A stretch of 64,000 bases of DNA from positions 10,373,856-10,437,855 of the forward strand of contig NZ_CP012159.1 in assembly GCF_001189295.1 (NCBI RefSeq), written 5' to 3'. Positions 8,241-16,824 of this stretch are shown in pieces. Made by a program: the position numbers and the translations under genes. Position 1 is the first letter of the stretch. Every line of letters starts with the position of its first letter. Source of the DNA: Chondromyces crocatus (GTDB taxonomy: Bacteria > Myxococcota_A > Polyangia > Polyangiales > Polyangiaceae). The notes under the pieces are model-generated. The model saw nothing but the letters and a program-made list of their open reading frames with translations. It was not told where the DNA came from and made no database searches.

Positions 8241-9041
8241 TCACTCGACAGCCTGAGCGTCTTCCAGCTTCGCGCGCCGACCATCCCCCTTCGAGAGCCA
8301 ACCGTGAAGAATGGCCACGCCGAGGAGCCAGGCCAAACTGACCATCACGAAGAGCAGCTGCCCCATCCAGACCCGCCCCAGCAGCAAACAGAGCACCACA
8401 ACGTCGAGCCGCGGCGACGATGGACCGAGCGCGAGCGCCAACCTGCGCAACCCCTCGGCCTGCTGGGCATCTCGCCCCTCGCCTCGCAGGGCACTGTACT
8501 TCAACCGATAATGACTGGCGGCCGCGGTGCGGCCAATGGCCAGCAGCAGGGCCAAGAGAAGAACACCAGCTGGAGAGGCATATGTGCTCCAGACTCCTGC
8601 CGGAGGAGGATTCACCAGCACGTGATAAAAGAGGCCGCCATACAGGAACAAAACGCCGAGCCATTCGATTGCTGCTGTTTTGACCTGCAGATTCGCCGGC
8701 TGTGACTCCGAGACGGTCCCATGTGCCCGGTGTGCATCAGCGAGCAGCGTGCCAGCACGTCCCAAGATCGTGCTGAGTTCGAAAGCGACTCCCGCCCCCA
8801 CCACGCGGCCAAGCGCAGGGGTCGTTACCAGGACGCCAGACGCAGCTGCGAAAAGGGCAGAAACGACCACAACGCGATCGGGCATGATCCGAATACGGAA
8901 CAGCCTCTGCGCGAACCACCGAGCGAGCGGCTCACGATGTACTTGCCGCAGCGGATCCTCGAGCCACCGACTCCAGCCACTGGCCCCGATGCTGGGATGC
9001 AGGGACACGCTGGGGGGGGGCTCGAAGGGGGCGGTCACCAT
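8241..9041 (-). CDS. Membrane protein, CDP-alcohol phosphatidyltransferase-like but without the motif
   Basis: The 266-residue protein has five or six hydrophobic segments. Its start (DPLRQVHREPLARWF, then a membrane helix after RIMPDRVVV) resembles CDP-alcohol phosphatidyltransferases. The family's acidic motif DG..AR....G...D...D should follow, but that region reads ELSTILGRAGTLLADAHRAHG, lacking the aspartates. It is either a catalytically dead relative or a chance resemblance. The ATG at 9041 is preferred because GGAG lies 6 bases upstream; the ATG at 9059 is the alternative. It is convergent with the ferredoxin gene and divergent from the PDZ gene. Confidence 0.75.
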   Translation of the reverse strand: MVTAPFEPPPSVSLHPSIGASGWSRWLEDPLRQVHREPLARWFAQRLFRIRIMPDRVVVVSALFAAASGVLVTTPALGRVVGAGVAFELSTILGRAGTLLADAHRAHGTVSESQPANLQVKTAAIEWLGVLFLYGGLFYHVLVNPPPAGVWSTYASPAGVLLLALLLAIGRTAAASHYRLKYSALRGEGRDAQQAEGLRRLALALGPSSPRLDVVVLCLLLGRVWMGQLLFVMVSLAWLLGVAILHGWLSKGDGRRAKLEDAQAVE

Positions 9042-9237
9042 GCTCGGCTCCACGGGCATGATGCGCCCGGATCAGGGCGACTCTAGGCCAGCGCTCTTGA
9101 AACACCAACTAGAATGCGGGGGCCGACAATCGGCGAGATTGTGCCTCCGCATCGCGAATGGGACAGCCAGCACGCCACGCTGCGTAGTCATGTGCGCACT
9201 ACGCTGCGGACTTTCCAGCGAGCGCATCCATGAGGCG

Positions 9238-9633
9238 ATGCGCGCTATCCTCGCGAGCGTGAGGCTCATCGCCACGGCTTTCGTCGCGCTGCCCCTCGCG
9301 CTCGCGGCCTGTCGCAGCGCGCAGATCGGCTCTGTTGGTGCCGTGCTCGGTCGCGACGGAGAAACGCAAGCGGTCTACATTCGCGATGTGCCTTCCGGCC
9401 TCGCCGCCGATCGCGCCGGCCTCCTTCCGGGCGATGAGATCCTCATGATCGATGGCGTCTACGTCCGCGCTCTCACCTCGAAGGATCTCCGTGCTCGTCT
9501 GCGAGGCGATCCAGGCAGCACCGTAGAGCTGACCGTTGCTCGCGGGAGCGACGTGCGGCGGCTTCGCGTGATCCGCAGCGAGCTGCGCGAGGGCCGGAAG
9601 GCGGCGCCTCGTGAAGAGCGCATCGACCCCTGA
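9238..9633 (+). CDS. PDZ-domain lipoprotein
   Basis: The 131-residue product begins with a signal peptide and lipobox (LALAAC, Cys 25). It then has a single PDZ domain at about residues 40-115. The carboxylate-binding and ligand segments are visible in VPSGLAADRAGLLPGDEILMIDGV, quoted here in part as GLAADRAGLLPGDEIL. There is no protease domain, so it is probably an envelope adaptor that binds protein C-termini. The ATG at 9238 gives the complete signal peptide; a GTG at 9259 would cut into it. It converges on a YbjN-like gene. Confidence 0.85.
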   Translation: MRAILASVRLIATAFVALPLALAACRSAQIGSVGAVLGRDGETQAVYIRDVPSGLAADRAGLLPGDEILMIDGVYVRALTSKDLRARLRGDPGSTVELTVARGSDVRRLRVIRSELREGRKAAPREERIDP

Positions 9634-9646
9634 TACCCGGAACGCA

Positions 9647-10057
9647 TCACCCGCGCCCGGAGACGAGCAGCTGCACCTCGGCGTAGTATCGGTCTGCGTA
9701 GAACGAGAGCACATCGACGGCGTCGCGCACTTCGCTCGGGTCGAGATGCTCGAGCCGATACTCGACGCTGAGCAGGATGTCCCCCTCCTCGTCCGCCGAG
9801 AATTTCGCCATGTTGATCTCTCGGTTCAGCCGGAGCAGCCGCCGCGCCACCAAGTCCGCGGCATCCGACTCGGCTGGAAGCCTGCCGAACGGGAGCACGG
9901 CGAACGTGACGAAAGGGGGTGAGACATGGACGTAGAGATGAAATTTTCTCGTCGATCCCTCGAATCCGCTCCGTAGCGTCACCGAAGACAGCGCCTCGAC
10001 GGGCCATCCTTCCCCTTCCAGGCACGCTTTGATCTCCTCGACCCTCATCGAGGCCAT
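9647..10057 (-). CDS. YbjN-like domain protein
   Basis: This 136-residue single-domain protein has the alternating strand-helix pattern of the YbjN/type III chaperone-like fold. It has an N-terminal helix (EEIKACLEGEGW), strands containing HLYVHVSPPFVTFAVLPFG, then LLRLNREINMAKFSADEEGDI and DVLSFYADRYYAEVQ. Family members are small cytoplasmic proteins with poorly known, often regulatory or chaperone, roles. It stands alone with no informative neighbour. The start is set by the open frame at ATG 10057; the methionine three codons later (MRVEEIK) is equally possible. Confidence 0.78.
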   Translation of the reverse strand: MASMRVEEIKACLEGEGWPVEALSSVTLRSGFEGSTRKFHLYVHVSPPFVTFAVLPFGRLPAESDAADLVARRLLRLNREINMAKFSADEEGDILLSVEYRLEHLDPSEVRDAVDVLSFYADRYYAEVQLLVSGRG

Positions 10058-10371
10058 TCTATCCCGACCGCCGCCCTGACGCAGAACCCACTGCTTTGCC
10101 GCGGCGCGACATGAATCGACTCACCTCGGCCACCGTCCATCCTTTCTGGCAGCATCGCAGAGGAGGATGTCGGCGCTGCATTCCGACCAGAAAGAATGAT
10201 TTTCCTACTTGCTCCACGAACCGCCTTGCCACGGCGCATCACAACATCCTCGAAGCCCATTGGTGAAGATGCGTGAAGCTGGCTCCTCTGGGGCTACGGG
10301 CGCTGGCAGTGCGCAGCGGGGCAAGTGTATACGGGAACATAAGACAGCTCAGAGCTGTGATGGAGGTGGAC
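10058..10371. other. Intergenic region between divergent genes
   Basis: These 314 bases lie between the YbjN-like gene and the TRAP binding protein gene, and must hold both promoters. A weak -10-like TATACG occurs near 10329. No gene, clear promoter pair or repeat was found. Confidence 0.4.
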
Positions 10372-11388
10372 ATGATGATGCGTAGAGCGGCCGCCGTGCT
10401 GCTGGGAGCGTTCTCGCTCCTCGTCGGACTGGCGCATGAGACGCGTGCAGACGAAGCGAAGGCCGGAGGCGCTGACGAGCTGAAGATCGGCACGCTCGCG
10501 CCGAAAATGAGTCCATGGGGTCAGGTCTTCACGGTCTGGGAAAAGGCCGTGCGGGAGAAGAGCGGTGGCAAGCTCGAGCTGAAGTTCTTCTACAACGGCC
10601 AGCAAGGCGACGAAGGCGCCATGATTGGCAAGATGAAGGCTGGCCAGCTCGACGGCGCCGCGGTCACCGCCGTGGGCCTCAGCAAGGTGAACAAGGACAT
10701 CGTTGCCCTGCAGATGCCCGGTCTGTTCACGACCTGGGCCAAGCTCGATGCGGCCAGGAACGCTCTGAAGGGCGAGTTCGAAGAGGGCGTCTCGAAGGCT
10801 GGCTTTCGCATCCTCGGCTGGGGAGACGTCGGCCTCTACCGCACGATGACGAAGGGATTCGCCCTGCGCAGCCCCGAGGACATGCGCGGCAAGAAGCCCT
10901 ACATGTGGCGCGACGATGCCATCCAACCGACCTTCTATCAAACCATCGGCGGCGTCACGCCCGTCCCCCTGAACATCCCGGAGGTTCTGCCTGGCCTGAA
11001 TACAGGCACCATCAACGTGCTCGTCACGCCGTCCCTTGCCGCCGAACAGTTCCAGTGGGCGTCGCGGCTCGACCACATCGGCGCCAACGTGGGAGGGACA
11101 GCCATCGGCGCCGTCATCCTCACCGCGAAGCGCATGGACGCCCTCCCCGGCGATCTGCGCACGGTGGTGACCGACACCGGCAAGGTCGCCGCAGCTGCGC
11201 TCACGCAGCGCATCCGCAACGAGGACGATGCGGCCTACAACCGGCTGAAGGGCAAGATGACGGTCGTGGACCTCTCGGCCGACGAGACCGCCAAGTGGAG
11301 CGCCCTGTTCAAGCAGGTCCGACAGCGGCTCGCGCAGGGGACCTTCTCGGGCGACCTGGTGAACAGGCTCGAGGGATACGCCAAGTAA
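10372..11388 (+). CDS. TRAP transporter substrate-binding protein (DctP type), orphan
   Basis: The 338-residue protein has a signal peptide (RRAAAVLLGAFSLLVGLAHE) and a DctP-type binding domain starting LKIGTLAPKMSPWGQVFTVW. Further family features are MIGKMKAGQLDGAAV, the substrate-arginine region RTMTKGFALRSPEDMRGKK, and the C-terminal long helix. Such proteins capture organic acids in the periplasm for a DctQ/DctM permease. Neither permease subunit is in the window, so it either works with a distant permease or has another role. The ATG at 10372 is preceded by GGAGG with 5-base spacing. A strong hairpin (11462-11491) follows the gene, and metK comes next. Confidence 0.92.
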   Translation: MMMRRAAAVLLGAFSLLVGLAHETRADEAKAGGADELKIGTLAPKMSPWGQVFTVWEKAVREKSGGKLELKFFYNGQQGDEGAMIGKMKAGQLDGAAVTAVGLSKVNKDIVALQMPGLFTTWAKLDAARNALKGEFEEGVSKAGFRILGWGDVGLYRTMTKGFALRSPEDMRGKKPYMWRDDAIQPTFYQTIGGVTPVPLNIPEVLPGLNTGTINVLVTPSLAAEQFQWASRLDHIGANVGGTAIGAVILTAKRMDALPGDLRTVVTDTGKVAAAALTQRIRNEDDAAYNRLKGKMTVVDLSADETAKWSALFKQVRQRLAQGTFSGDLVNRLEGYAK

Positions 11389-11461
11389 CGCACACACAGC
11401 CTGTCTCACCCGGCCTCGACGTCGATCCACGACGCGCCGGCAGCAGGACGGCTCGACCATG

Positions 11462-11491
11462 GACGCCGGGATGCACCACCATCCCGGCGTC
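11462..11491 (+). terminator. Strong hairpin terminator
   Basis: A perfect 12-base stem (GACGCCGGGATG with CATCCCGGCGTC) encloses the 6-base loop CACCAC, 73 bases after the TRAP gene stop. It is followed by only a weak T-containing stretch (TGGCGTTTG), as is usual in very GC-rich genomes. It separates the TRAP gene from the metK promoter. Confidence 0.75.
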
Positions 11492-11515
11492 TGGCGTTTG
11501 GGCCCCCCTCACGCG

Positions 11516-11573
11516 TTGACGGTGCCTGGAGGGCGAACTATTCGTTGACCTCCATTTCTGCGACCCGTATCTC
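11516..11573 (+). promoter_or_regulatory. Two sigma70-like promoters for metK
   Basis: Two boxed pairs with exact 17-base spacing occur in tandem. The first is TTGACG (11516-11521) with TATTCG (11539-11544), and the second is TTGACC (11545-11550) with TATCTC (11568-11573). Both lie between the upstream terminator and the metK start at 11593. The second would leave a leader of only about 12-15 bases. No riboswitch-like structure is seen in this short leader. Confidence 0.5.
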
Positions 11574-11592
11574 CTCCGTCAAGGAAGACATC

Positions 11593-12915
11593 ATGCGCCG
11601 TTACCAGTTCACCTCCGAGTCCGTCACCGAAGGGCACCCCGACAAGGTGTGCGATCAGATCTCCGACGCCATCCTGGACGGCATCCTCGCTCAGGACCCG
11701 ACGGCCCGCGTGGCCTGCGAGACGCTGGTCAAGACGGGCATGGCTGTCGTCGCTGGCGAGATCACCACCTCTGCGTGGGTGGACATGCCCGAGGTGGTGC
11801 GAAGCACGATCAAGGACATCGGCTACACGGACTCTTCCATGGGGTTCGATTACGCCACCTGCGCAGTCCTCACGGCCATCGAGAAGCAGTCCCCCGACAT
11901 CGCGCAGGGCGTGACCGAGGGGCAGGGCCTGCACAAGGAGATGGGCGCTGGTGATCAGGGCCTCATGTTCGGCTTTGCAACGGACGAGACGCCGGAGCTC
12001 ATGCCCTCGCCGATCACCTTCTCCCACCGGCTGGCCAAGCGACTCGCAGAGCTTCGCCGGAACAAGAAGCTCGACTGGCTCCGCCCCGATGGCAAGACCC
12101 AGGTCACCGTCGAGTACGAGGACCACACGCCGGTCCGGATCAGCGCCATCGTCCTTTCCACCCAGCACGCCCCCGAGGTGAAGCACAAGACCATCGTCGA
12201 GGCCGTGCGGAGCCAGATCATCGACAAGGTGATCCCGGCCAAGCTGATCGACAAGGCGACCAAGATCTACGTCAACCCGACCGGACGCTTCGTCGTCGGC
12301 GGCCCCTGCGGCGATGCCGGCCTGACGGGCCGTAAGATCATCGTCGACACCTACGGCGGCATGGGTCGTCACGGCGGCGGTGCCTTCAGCGGCAAGGACC
12401 CGTCCAAGGTCGACCGCTCGGCCTGCTACTACGCGCGTTACGTCGCCAAGAACATCGTCGCAGCGAAGCTCGCCTCCCGTTGCGAGGTGCAGATCGCTTA
12501 CGCCATCGGCGTCGCTCATCCTGTCGGCGTGCACGTCAGCACCTTCGGGACGGGTCGCATCGATGAGGAGCTGATCGAGAAGTACGTGATGTCGAACTTC
12601 GACATGCGCCCCAAGGCCATCATCGAGCAGCTCGACCTGCTCAAGCCCATCTACCGGAAGACGGCAGCCTACGGTCACTTCGGCCGGGACGAGTTCAGCT
12701 GGGAGAAGACCGATCGAGCGGCCAAGATGGCAGACGATCTCCTCCGGCCCACGTCGACCACCGTCCCCGCGAAGGTCTCGTCCAGCGCCAAGGCGCCGAA
12801 GATCAGCAAGGACGCCAAGGCCCCCAAGAACGCAAAGGCCCCGAAGGAGACCAAGGCCGCCAAGAGCATCAAGGCGCCGAAGAACCCTCAGCCCGCCAAG
12901 AAGAAGGGCAAGTAA
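11593..12915 (+). CDS. metK: S-adenosylmethionine synthetase MetK with Lys/Ala-rich tail
   Basis: MetK makes S-adenosylmethionine from methionine and ATP. All hallmarks are present: [20 protein letters not shown], the [10 protein letters not shown] loop, and the [20 protein letters not shown] signature. The catalytic domain ends near residue 390 with [12 protein letters not shown]. About 45 further residues consist largely of Lys, Ala, Pro and Ser in repeated KAPK-type units, like a histone H1 or myxobacterial nucleoid-protein tail. Normal MetK has about 385-400 residues; this one has 440. The tail could bind nucleic acid or acidic partners, but its role is unknown. The ATG at 11593 follows AAGGAAG. 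Confidence 0.97.
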   Translation: MRRYQFTSESVTEGHPDKVCDQISDAILDGILAQDPTARVACETLVKTGMAVVAGEITTSAWVDMPEVVRSTIKDIGYTDSSMGFDYATCAVLTAIEKQSPDIAQGVTEGQGLHKEMGAGDQGLMFGFATDETPELMPSPITFSHRLAKRLAELRRNKKLDWLRPDGKTQVTVEYEDHTPVRISAIVLSTQHAPEVKHKTIVEAVRSQIIDKVIPAKLIDKATKIYVNPTGRFVVGGPCGDAGLTGRKIIVDTYGGMGRHGGGAFSGKDPSKVDRSACYYARYVAKNIVAAKLASRCEVQIAYAIGVAHPVGVHVSTFGTGRIDEELIEKYVMSNFDMRPKAIIEQLDLLKPIYRKTAAYGHFGRDEFSWEKTDRAAKMADDLLRPTSTTVPAKVSSSAKAPKISKDAKAPKNAKAPKETKAAKSIKAPKNPQPAKKKGK

Positions 12916-12921
12916 GCCCCG

Positions 12922-12940
12922 CGGGCAGGCCGCCTGCCTG
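12922..12940 (+). terminator. Short GC hairpin after metK
   Basis: GGCAGG and CCTGCC pair around a 3-base loop (12924-12938), with a possible extension by one G-T and one C-G pair. It lies 6-25 bases after the metK stop. No T-run follows, so terminator function is only plausible. Confidence 0.35.
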
Positions 12941-12993
12941 TCGACATGCTCCGAAGAGCGCTGGTGCCCATGCGGCATCGGCGCATTTCTCGT

Positions 12994-14070
12994 TCAACGG
13001 GACCGAGCGCGTTGCGCCAGGGTTCCGAGCACTTCGAGGGTCGCTCCCTCCAGGATCACGGCGTCCGGCTCCAGCCTGGGCGTGCTGCTCCCATCGCCGC
13101 TCGTTGCACCACGTGCGAGGGCATCGAGGACCCAGGTCCCCGTGATCACATCACCCCCCAGCCACACGCGCGGACATGTCTCTCGTGTCGCGCTCTCGGA
13201 TGCCAACGAGTCGCCCGCCGGCAGGGTCTCCGCTTCGATCCAGCCGATCGGCACCCGCTCGAGCGAGACCGCCACGGGTGGCGAAGATGGAAGCCCGAAC
13301 CCACTGCTTCCATCCACCAAGCCTGACAGCTCCCCTGTACGCAGCTCGACGGGCTCGCGCGTCACCTGTGCGGCCGCAGCGATCCCCACGAGCACCTCCT
13401 CCACGAGGATCTCCGGCGTAACCCCCGCAGGGAGCACCTCTGCCAGGGCAGCAGGCTGCTTTCCGAGCCATCGATCCAGCACCAGCTCCTCGGGCGCAGC
13501 GCACCTTCCCGGCAAGGCAAGCGAAGCATCGAGGCCAGACCACACTTCCAGCACCACCGCGCCCTCCACCGTGGTTTCCGCCGCGATGACCGCAGCAGGC
13601 CGACGTCGGATCGAGATCCACTCGCGACCGAAGTAATGCGCTTGCACTCCGGCTCGCCCGAACCCCTTCAAAAAAAAGCGTACATTCCGGTTCAATACCG
13701 TCCTCGCGGTTGCATCATGCGCGAGCGCCGCGACGTCCGGCAGCGCCAGGGTCCACACGACCCCCCGACCGCCCAGATGAACTGCCGTCCCCGTCGTCGC
13801 ACGTCGAAACACTGAGATTCCCGCCTCGGCGCAAGCCGCCAGCTTCACGACGCGCCCAGCGCGCTGCGCAGCGCCCAGCAAGATCGCAGGCCCCTCGACC
13901 AGACTCCCGGCCATCCATGGCCTGCCCTCCTGGCGCGCCGCATCGAGCAGCGTCGGGGCCAGCATCATCGCTTCGCGCAAAGATCGGTAGGCGGTGGGCA
14001 AGCAACGCACGGCGTCCTCGAAAGCGCAGGAGGCGCCACCATCAGCGCTTCGGCTCCGGACGCTTACCAC
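12994..14070 (-). CDS. Lipoate-protein ligase A-like protein, divergent
   Basis: The 358-residue protein contains a stretch typical of the biotin/lipoate ligase fold. RRATTGTAVHLGGRGVVW corresponds to the RRxTGGGAV..D.GN.. loop that binds the lipoyl adenylate. It is followed by FLKGFGRAGVQAHYFGREWI, the position of the lipoate-binding segment. The glycine triplet is altered (TTGT), so the activity may differ or be lost. The C-terminal half (EELVLDRWLGKQ onwards) has no recognised domain. The GTG start at 14070 is weakly supported; an ATG near 13968 before MLAPTLLDAARQEG is an alternative. It converges on metK and stands alone. Confidence 0.7.
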   Translation of the reverse strand: MVSVRSRSADGGASCAFEDAVRCLPTAYRSLREAMMLAPTLLDAARQEGRPWMAGSLVEGPAILLGAAQRAGRVVKLAACAEAGISVFRRATTGTAVHLGGRGVVWTLALPDVAALAHDATARTVLNRNVRFFLKGFGRAGVQAHYFGREWISIRRRPAAVIAAETTVEGAVVLEVWSGLDASLALPGRCAAPEELVLDRWLGKQPAALAEVLPAGVTPEILVEEVLVGIAAAAQVTREPVELRTGELSGLVDGSSGFGLPSSPPVAVSLERVPIGWIEAETLPAGDSLASESATRETCPRVWLGGDVITGTWVLDALARGATSGDGSSTPRLEPDAVILEGATLEVLGTLAQRARSR

Positions 14071-14255
14071 ACCCGCATGACCGACGACGCCCTCGCAAAT
14101 CAGGCTTTTCGTGCCCGGAGTGACCTCTCCCCTGACAGGATCGTGCGTCGCGAGCGCCTCGCGTTGGTTCGAGCAGCACCTTCATGTAAAACTTTCGAGG
14201 CTCGGGCGTTCACGAGCCACGCTCACTCGCGAGCCCAGACGCGCGCGGAGGTGCC

Positions 14256-15395
14256 ATGCAGACCCGGATCCTTCTTCCCCTGACGGCAGCGCTCGTAGCG
14301 GCATCACTCCACGCTGGTTGTCTCCAGAACAAGCTCCCCCTCCCCGACGGAGACGGAGGCGGCGGAGAGGGCGCGGGAACGACCACGGGAGAGGGCGGTG
14401 ATGGCACAGGAGGCACCGCCGGGGCGGGACAAGGAGGGACAGACAACAGCGGGGGAGCCGGCGGGGGGACAGGCGGCTCCGGAGGCGACACCGGGACCGA
14501 CACCTGTCCTGGCGATGCGTTCGACATCTCCCTTGGCGTTCCGCTCACGCTCGGTGGAACGACGACTGGTTTCGTCGATGACTACACCTCGTACTGTGGC
14601 ACCGGCACGGGCTCCGGTCCGGATACCGTCTACCAGTTCACGCCCACGTCCGCCGGCACCATGACCGTCGAGCTGACGAGCTTCGGAGACCTGAACGGCG
14701 TGCTCTACGCCCAGGATGTCTGCGGAGGCCCCAGCTTCTACTGCAGCGACCGCGGTACGGGGATCGAGACCCTCTCCTTCGACGCGCAGGTCGGGGAGCC
14801 CTACTACATCGTGGTCGACGGACGCGATCAGACCGAAGGGGCCTATACCCTCTCGGCACGCCTCGACCCCGCCGTGTGTGGGGACGGCGTGATCAACGCC
14901 CCGCAAGAAGAGTGCGACTTTGGCGATACGAACCCCGGAGATGGCTGCGACGCGACCTGTCAATTCGAGATCCCCACCGATGACTCCGACACCTGCCCAG
15001 GCCAGCTCCATCAGGCGAGCATCAGCAGCCCGCTGGTGATCAACTCCTTCACCACCGGCTACACCGACGACTACACCTCGTGCGGCGCACTGCCAGGCTC
15101 TCCGGACCGCGTCTTCGCCGTCTTCGCCTCCTCCAGCGGGACCATGACGGTCACCTTGCCGAACCTCGGCGCTGCAGGCGGCGGCTTCGACGGCGTGCTC
15201 GCCGCCTGGGGCGGGAGCTGCGACGCCGGCAACGCGAACGCTCCCTCCTACCTCGGGTGCTCCGACGGCATGGTCGCATCCGACGAGGAGACCCTCTCGT
15301 TCGCCGTCACCGCCGGCTCGGTCTACTTCATCGTCGTCGATGGCTACGCGAGCTACAGCTTCGGCAACTTCACCCTGACCGTCACCATCACCTGA
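14256..15395 (+). CDS. Cys-rich myxobacterial-type lipoprotein (DUF4215 repeat)
   Basis: The 379-residue lipoprotein has a signal peptide and lipobox (LHAGC, Cys 22), then a Gly/Thr/Asp-rich linker of about 60 residues. Two similar beta-sandwich units of about 120 residues follow; each starts with DTCPG and contains a FxDDYTS motif and a YxIVVDG strand, like pre-peptidase C-terminal domains. Between them lies one DUF4215-type Cys unit (CGDGVINAPQEECDFGD and GDGCDATCQ). Such mosaic proteins are abundant on myxobacterial surfaces, and adhesion or carbohydrate contact is only a guess. GGAGGTGCC directly before ATG 14256 supports the start. Confidence 0.85.
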   Translation: MQTRILLPLTAALVAASLHAGCLQNKLPLPDGDGGGGEGAGTTTGEGGDGTGGTAGAGQGGTDNSGGAGGGTGGSGGDTGTDTCPGDAFDISLGVPLTLGGTTTGFVDDYTSYCGTGTGSGPDTVYQFTPTSAGTMTVELTSFGDLNGVLYAQDVCGGPSFYCSDRGTGIETLSFDAQVGEPYYIVVDGRDQTEGAYTLSARLDPAVCGDGVINAPQEECDFGDTNPGDGCDATCQFEIPTDDSDTCPGQLHQASISSPLVINSFTTGYTDDYTSCGALPGSPDRVFAVFASSSGTMTVTLPNLGAAGGGFDGVLAAWGGSCDAGNANAPSYLGCSDGMVASDEETLSFAVTAGSVYFIVVDGYASYSFGNFTLTVTIT

Positions 15396-15423
15396 CGCTC
15401 GCGCCTCACTCCGCTTCGCCCGC

Positions 15424-16329
15424 CTACTCTCCCTTCCAGAGCACGCCCTCCCAGGGATCTCGCCCTCGGTGCCGCACGTGGTAACGCACCGTGCCGACCG
15501 CGCCGAGCACGAGCGCAGCCACCCCTCTCCACGGGACATCTGCGATCATGCGGACCCCCACCCGCGCCATCGGCCCATACGGCGCCCGCCCAAACGCTTC
15601 CAGCGTCGGCGCCGCCAGCCACCTGGGCACTGGCGGCAGCGGCTCGAGCGCCATCCGGATCGCCTCGACCATCGGCTCACGCCCCTCCCCCTCCAGCCAC
15701 CGCAGCACCACCCAGGCGATCCCTGCGAAGCCTGCCGCCCGCAGATGCTCGGCGAACCCCTCCGGCGAACCGACCCAGCGTCGCAGCGCCAGCTCGAGCT
15801 CTCTCCGACGCAGCGCGGCCCCCAGTGCCAGCTTGTCGAGCACCGCATCGAGCAGCAGCACGAGCAGGTGATCATGACCCGTCAGCATCCGGAACGGCGC
15901 CCTCACCACCCGCGGATCGCGCACCTCCTCCGCCCGCGCCAGGATTTCCTCGGCGCTCACGCGACAGAGCGCGGGGGGTCCGAGCGAAGCGCGCACATCC
16001 ACAGGCAAGCCAGGCGGAACGACCACGTTCACCGCGAAGAGCTGTCGCGAGTCATGCACCAGCCGCCACCCCTGCTCCCGCGCGACGGCCCGCACCCCAG
16101 CCAGATCGTGGCGCCCTACCAGCACGTCCACATCCCCGAACGGCCGCTCCAGCGGGTCGTCGTACAGCGCCACGCTGGTCACCACCCCCTTGATCGGCGC
16201 CGCAGCGATCCGCGCCTCGGCGAGCGCCTGCAGCACGACCCCCGCCGCCTCGCGCAAGCGCGTATCCACCAGGAGCCGCGCCCCTAGCTGGACACGCGGA
16301 GCCTCACCCTTCATGCCCGCCCGCGCCAT
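15424..16329 (-). CDS. NTP_transf_5 family nucleotidyltransferase-like protein
   Basis: The 301-residue protein matches the uncharacterised nucleotidyltransferase family PF14907. The tell-tale segments are the IKGVVTSVALYDDPLERPFG stretch and the GDVDVLV metal-binding signature near residue 67, followed by a helical C-terminal region. Proteins of this family are recurrently found beside PqqD, HPr-kinase-like and peptide-maturation genes, where their reaction is not established. It is the last gene of the minus-strand cluster and overlaps the S26 peptidase gene by 26 bases. It may nucleotidylate the peptide or a cluster enzyme; this is inference. Confidence 0.82.
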   Translation of the reverse strand: MARAGMKGEAPRVQLGARLLVDTRLREAAGVVLQALAEARIAAAPIKGVVTSVALYDDPLERPFGDVDVLVGRHDLAGVRAVAREQGWRLVHDSRQLFAVNVVVPPGLPVDVRASLGPPALCRVSAEEILARAEEVRDPRVVRAPFRMLTGHDHLLVLLLDAVLDKLALGAALRRRELELALRRWVGSPEGFAEHLRAAGFAGIAWVVLRWLEGEGREPMVEAIRMALEPLPPVPRWLAAPTLEAFGRAPYGPMARVGVRMIADVPWRGVAALVLGAVGTVRYHVRHRGRDPWEGVLWKGE

Positions 16330-16801
16330 GCCGGACGTGAACGCCCCTGGCCACGCGCACCGCCGTGGCGCTCATGCGTCGCACGGCGATCCAGCCTGTC
16401 CGCATCGATGCACGCACCACCGAACGCGCGGGCACCATCAGCGCCCCTCGCTTCACCACCGTCACCCGGCCCAGCACGTCCTCTGCGCGCACCGCCGTGT
16501 CCGGCTCGAGCAGCGCGTCTCCCCAGCAGATCACCTGACCGCACGCAGTCACCCGGATCACCCGGTGCGTGATCACCGCCGCCCCCCGCCTGAACATCAC
16601 CAGCTCCCCTGGCGAGAGCGCACCGACCGAGCAGGGCGTCACCGCAAGCAGCGACCCTTCCGGCGCCGCCGGCCACATGCTCGCCCCGCGCATCTCCACA
16701 TGAAACGGCCCCGATCGCTGTCGCAGCTCCTCCCAGAGGGCCAGGAGCACGCCCATCGACCATCGAACTTCGGGAGGATGCCCTTCAGCTCGCCGCTCCA
16801 C
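16304..16801 (-). CDS. S26-family signal-peptidase-like protease, Ser/His type
   Basis: The 165-residue protein has the S26 signature GASMWPAAPEGSLLAV with the nucleophile Ser in box B, then GELVMFRRGAAVITHRVIRV. In bacterial SPase I the general base at this point is a Lys. Here a His precedes RV, as in the ER/archaeal-type S26B enzymes and many peptide-cluster S26 proteins. No obvious transmembrane anchor is seen, so it is either soluble or peripherally bound. It lies 23 bases downstream of the putative precursor gene, fitting a role in leader cleavage. The GTG start at 16801 is uncertain; an internal ATG at 16756 is an alternative. Confidence 0.8.
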   Translation of the reverse strand: MERRAEGHPPEVRWSMGVLLALWEELRQRSGPFHVEMRGASMWPAAPEGSLLAVTPCSVGALSPGELVMFRRGAAVITHRVIRVTACGQVICWGDALLEPDTAVRAEDVLGRVTVVKRGALMVPARSVVRASMRTGWIAVRRMSATAVRVARGVHVRHGAGGHEG

Positions 16802-16824
16802 GCAGACCGCCGCGACGCGCCCGA

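Noticed and set aside
11492-11592. SAM riboswitch ahead of metK
   Set aside because: The leader is under 100 bases, contains two promoter-like pairs, and shows no conserved SAM-binding fold.
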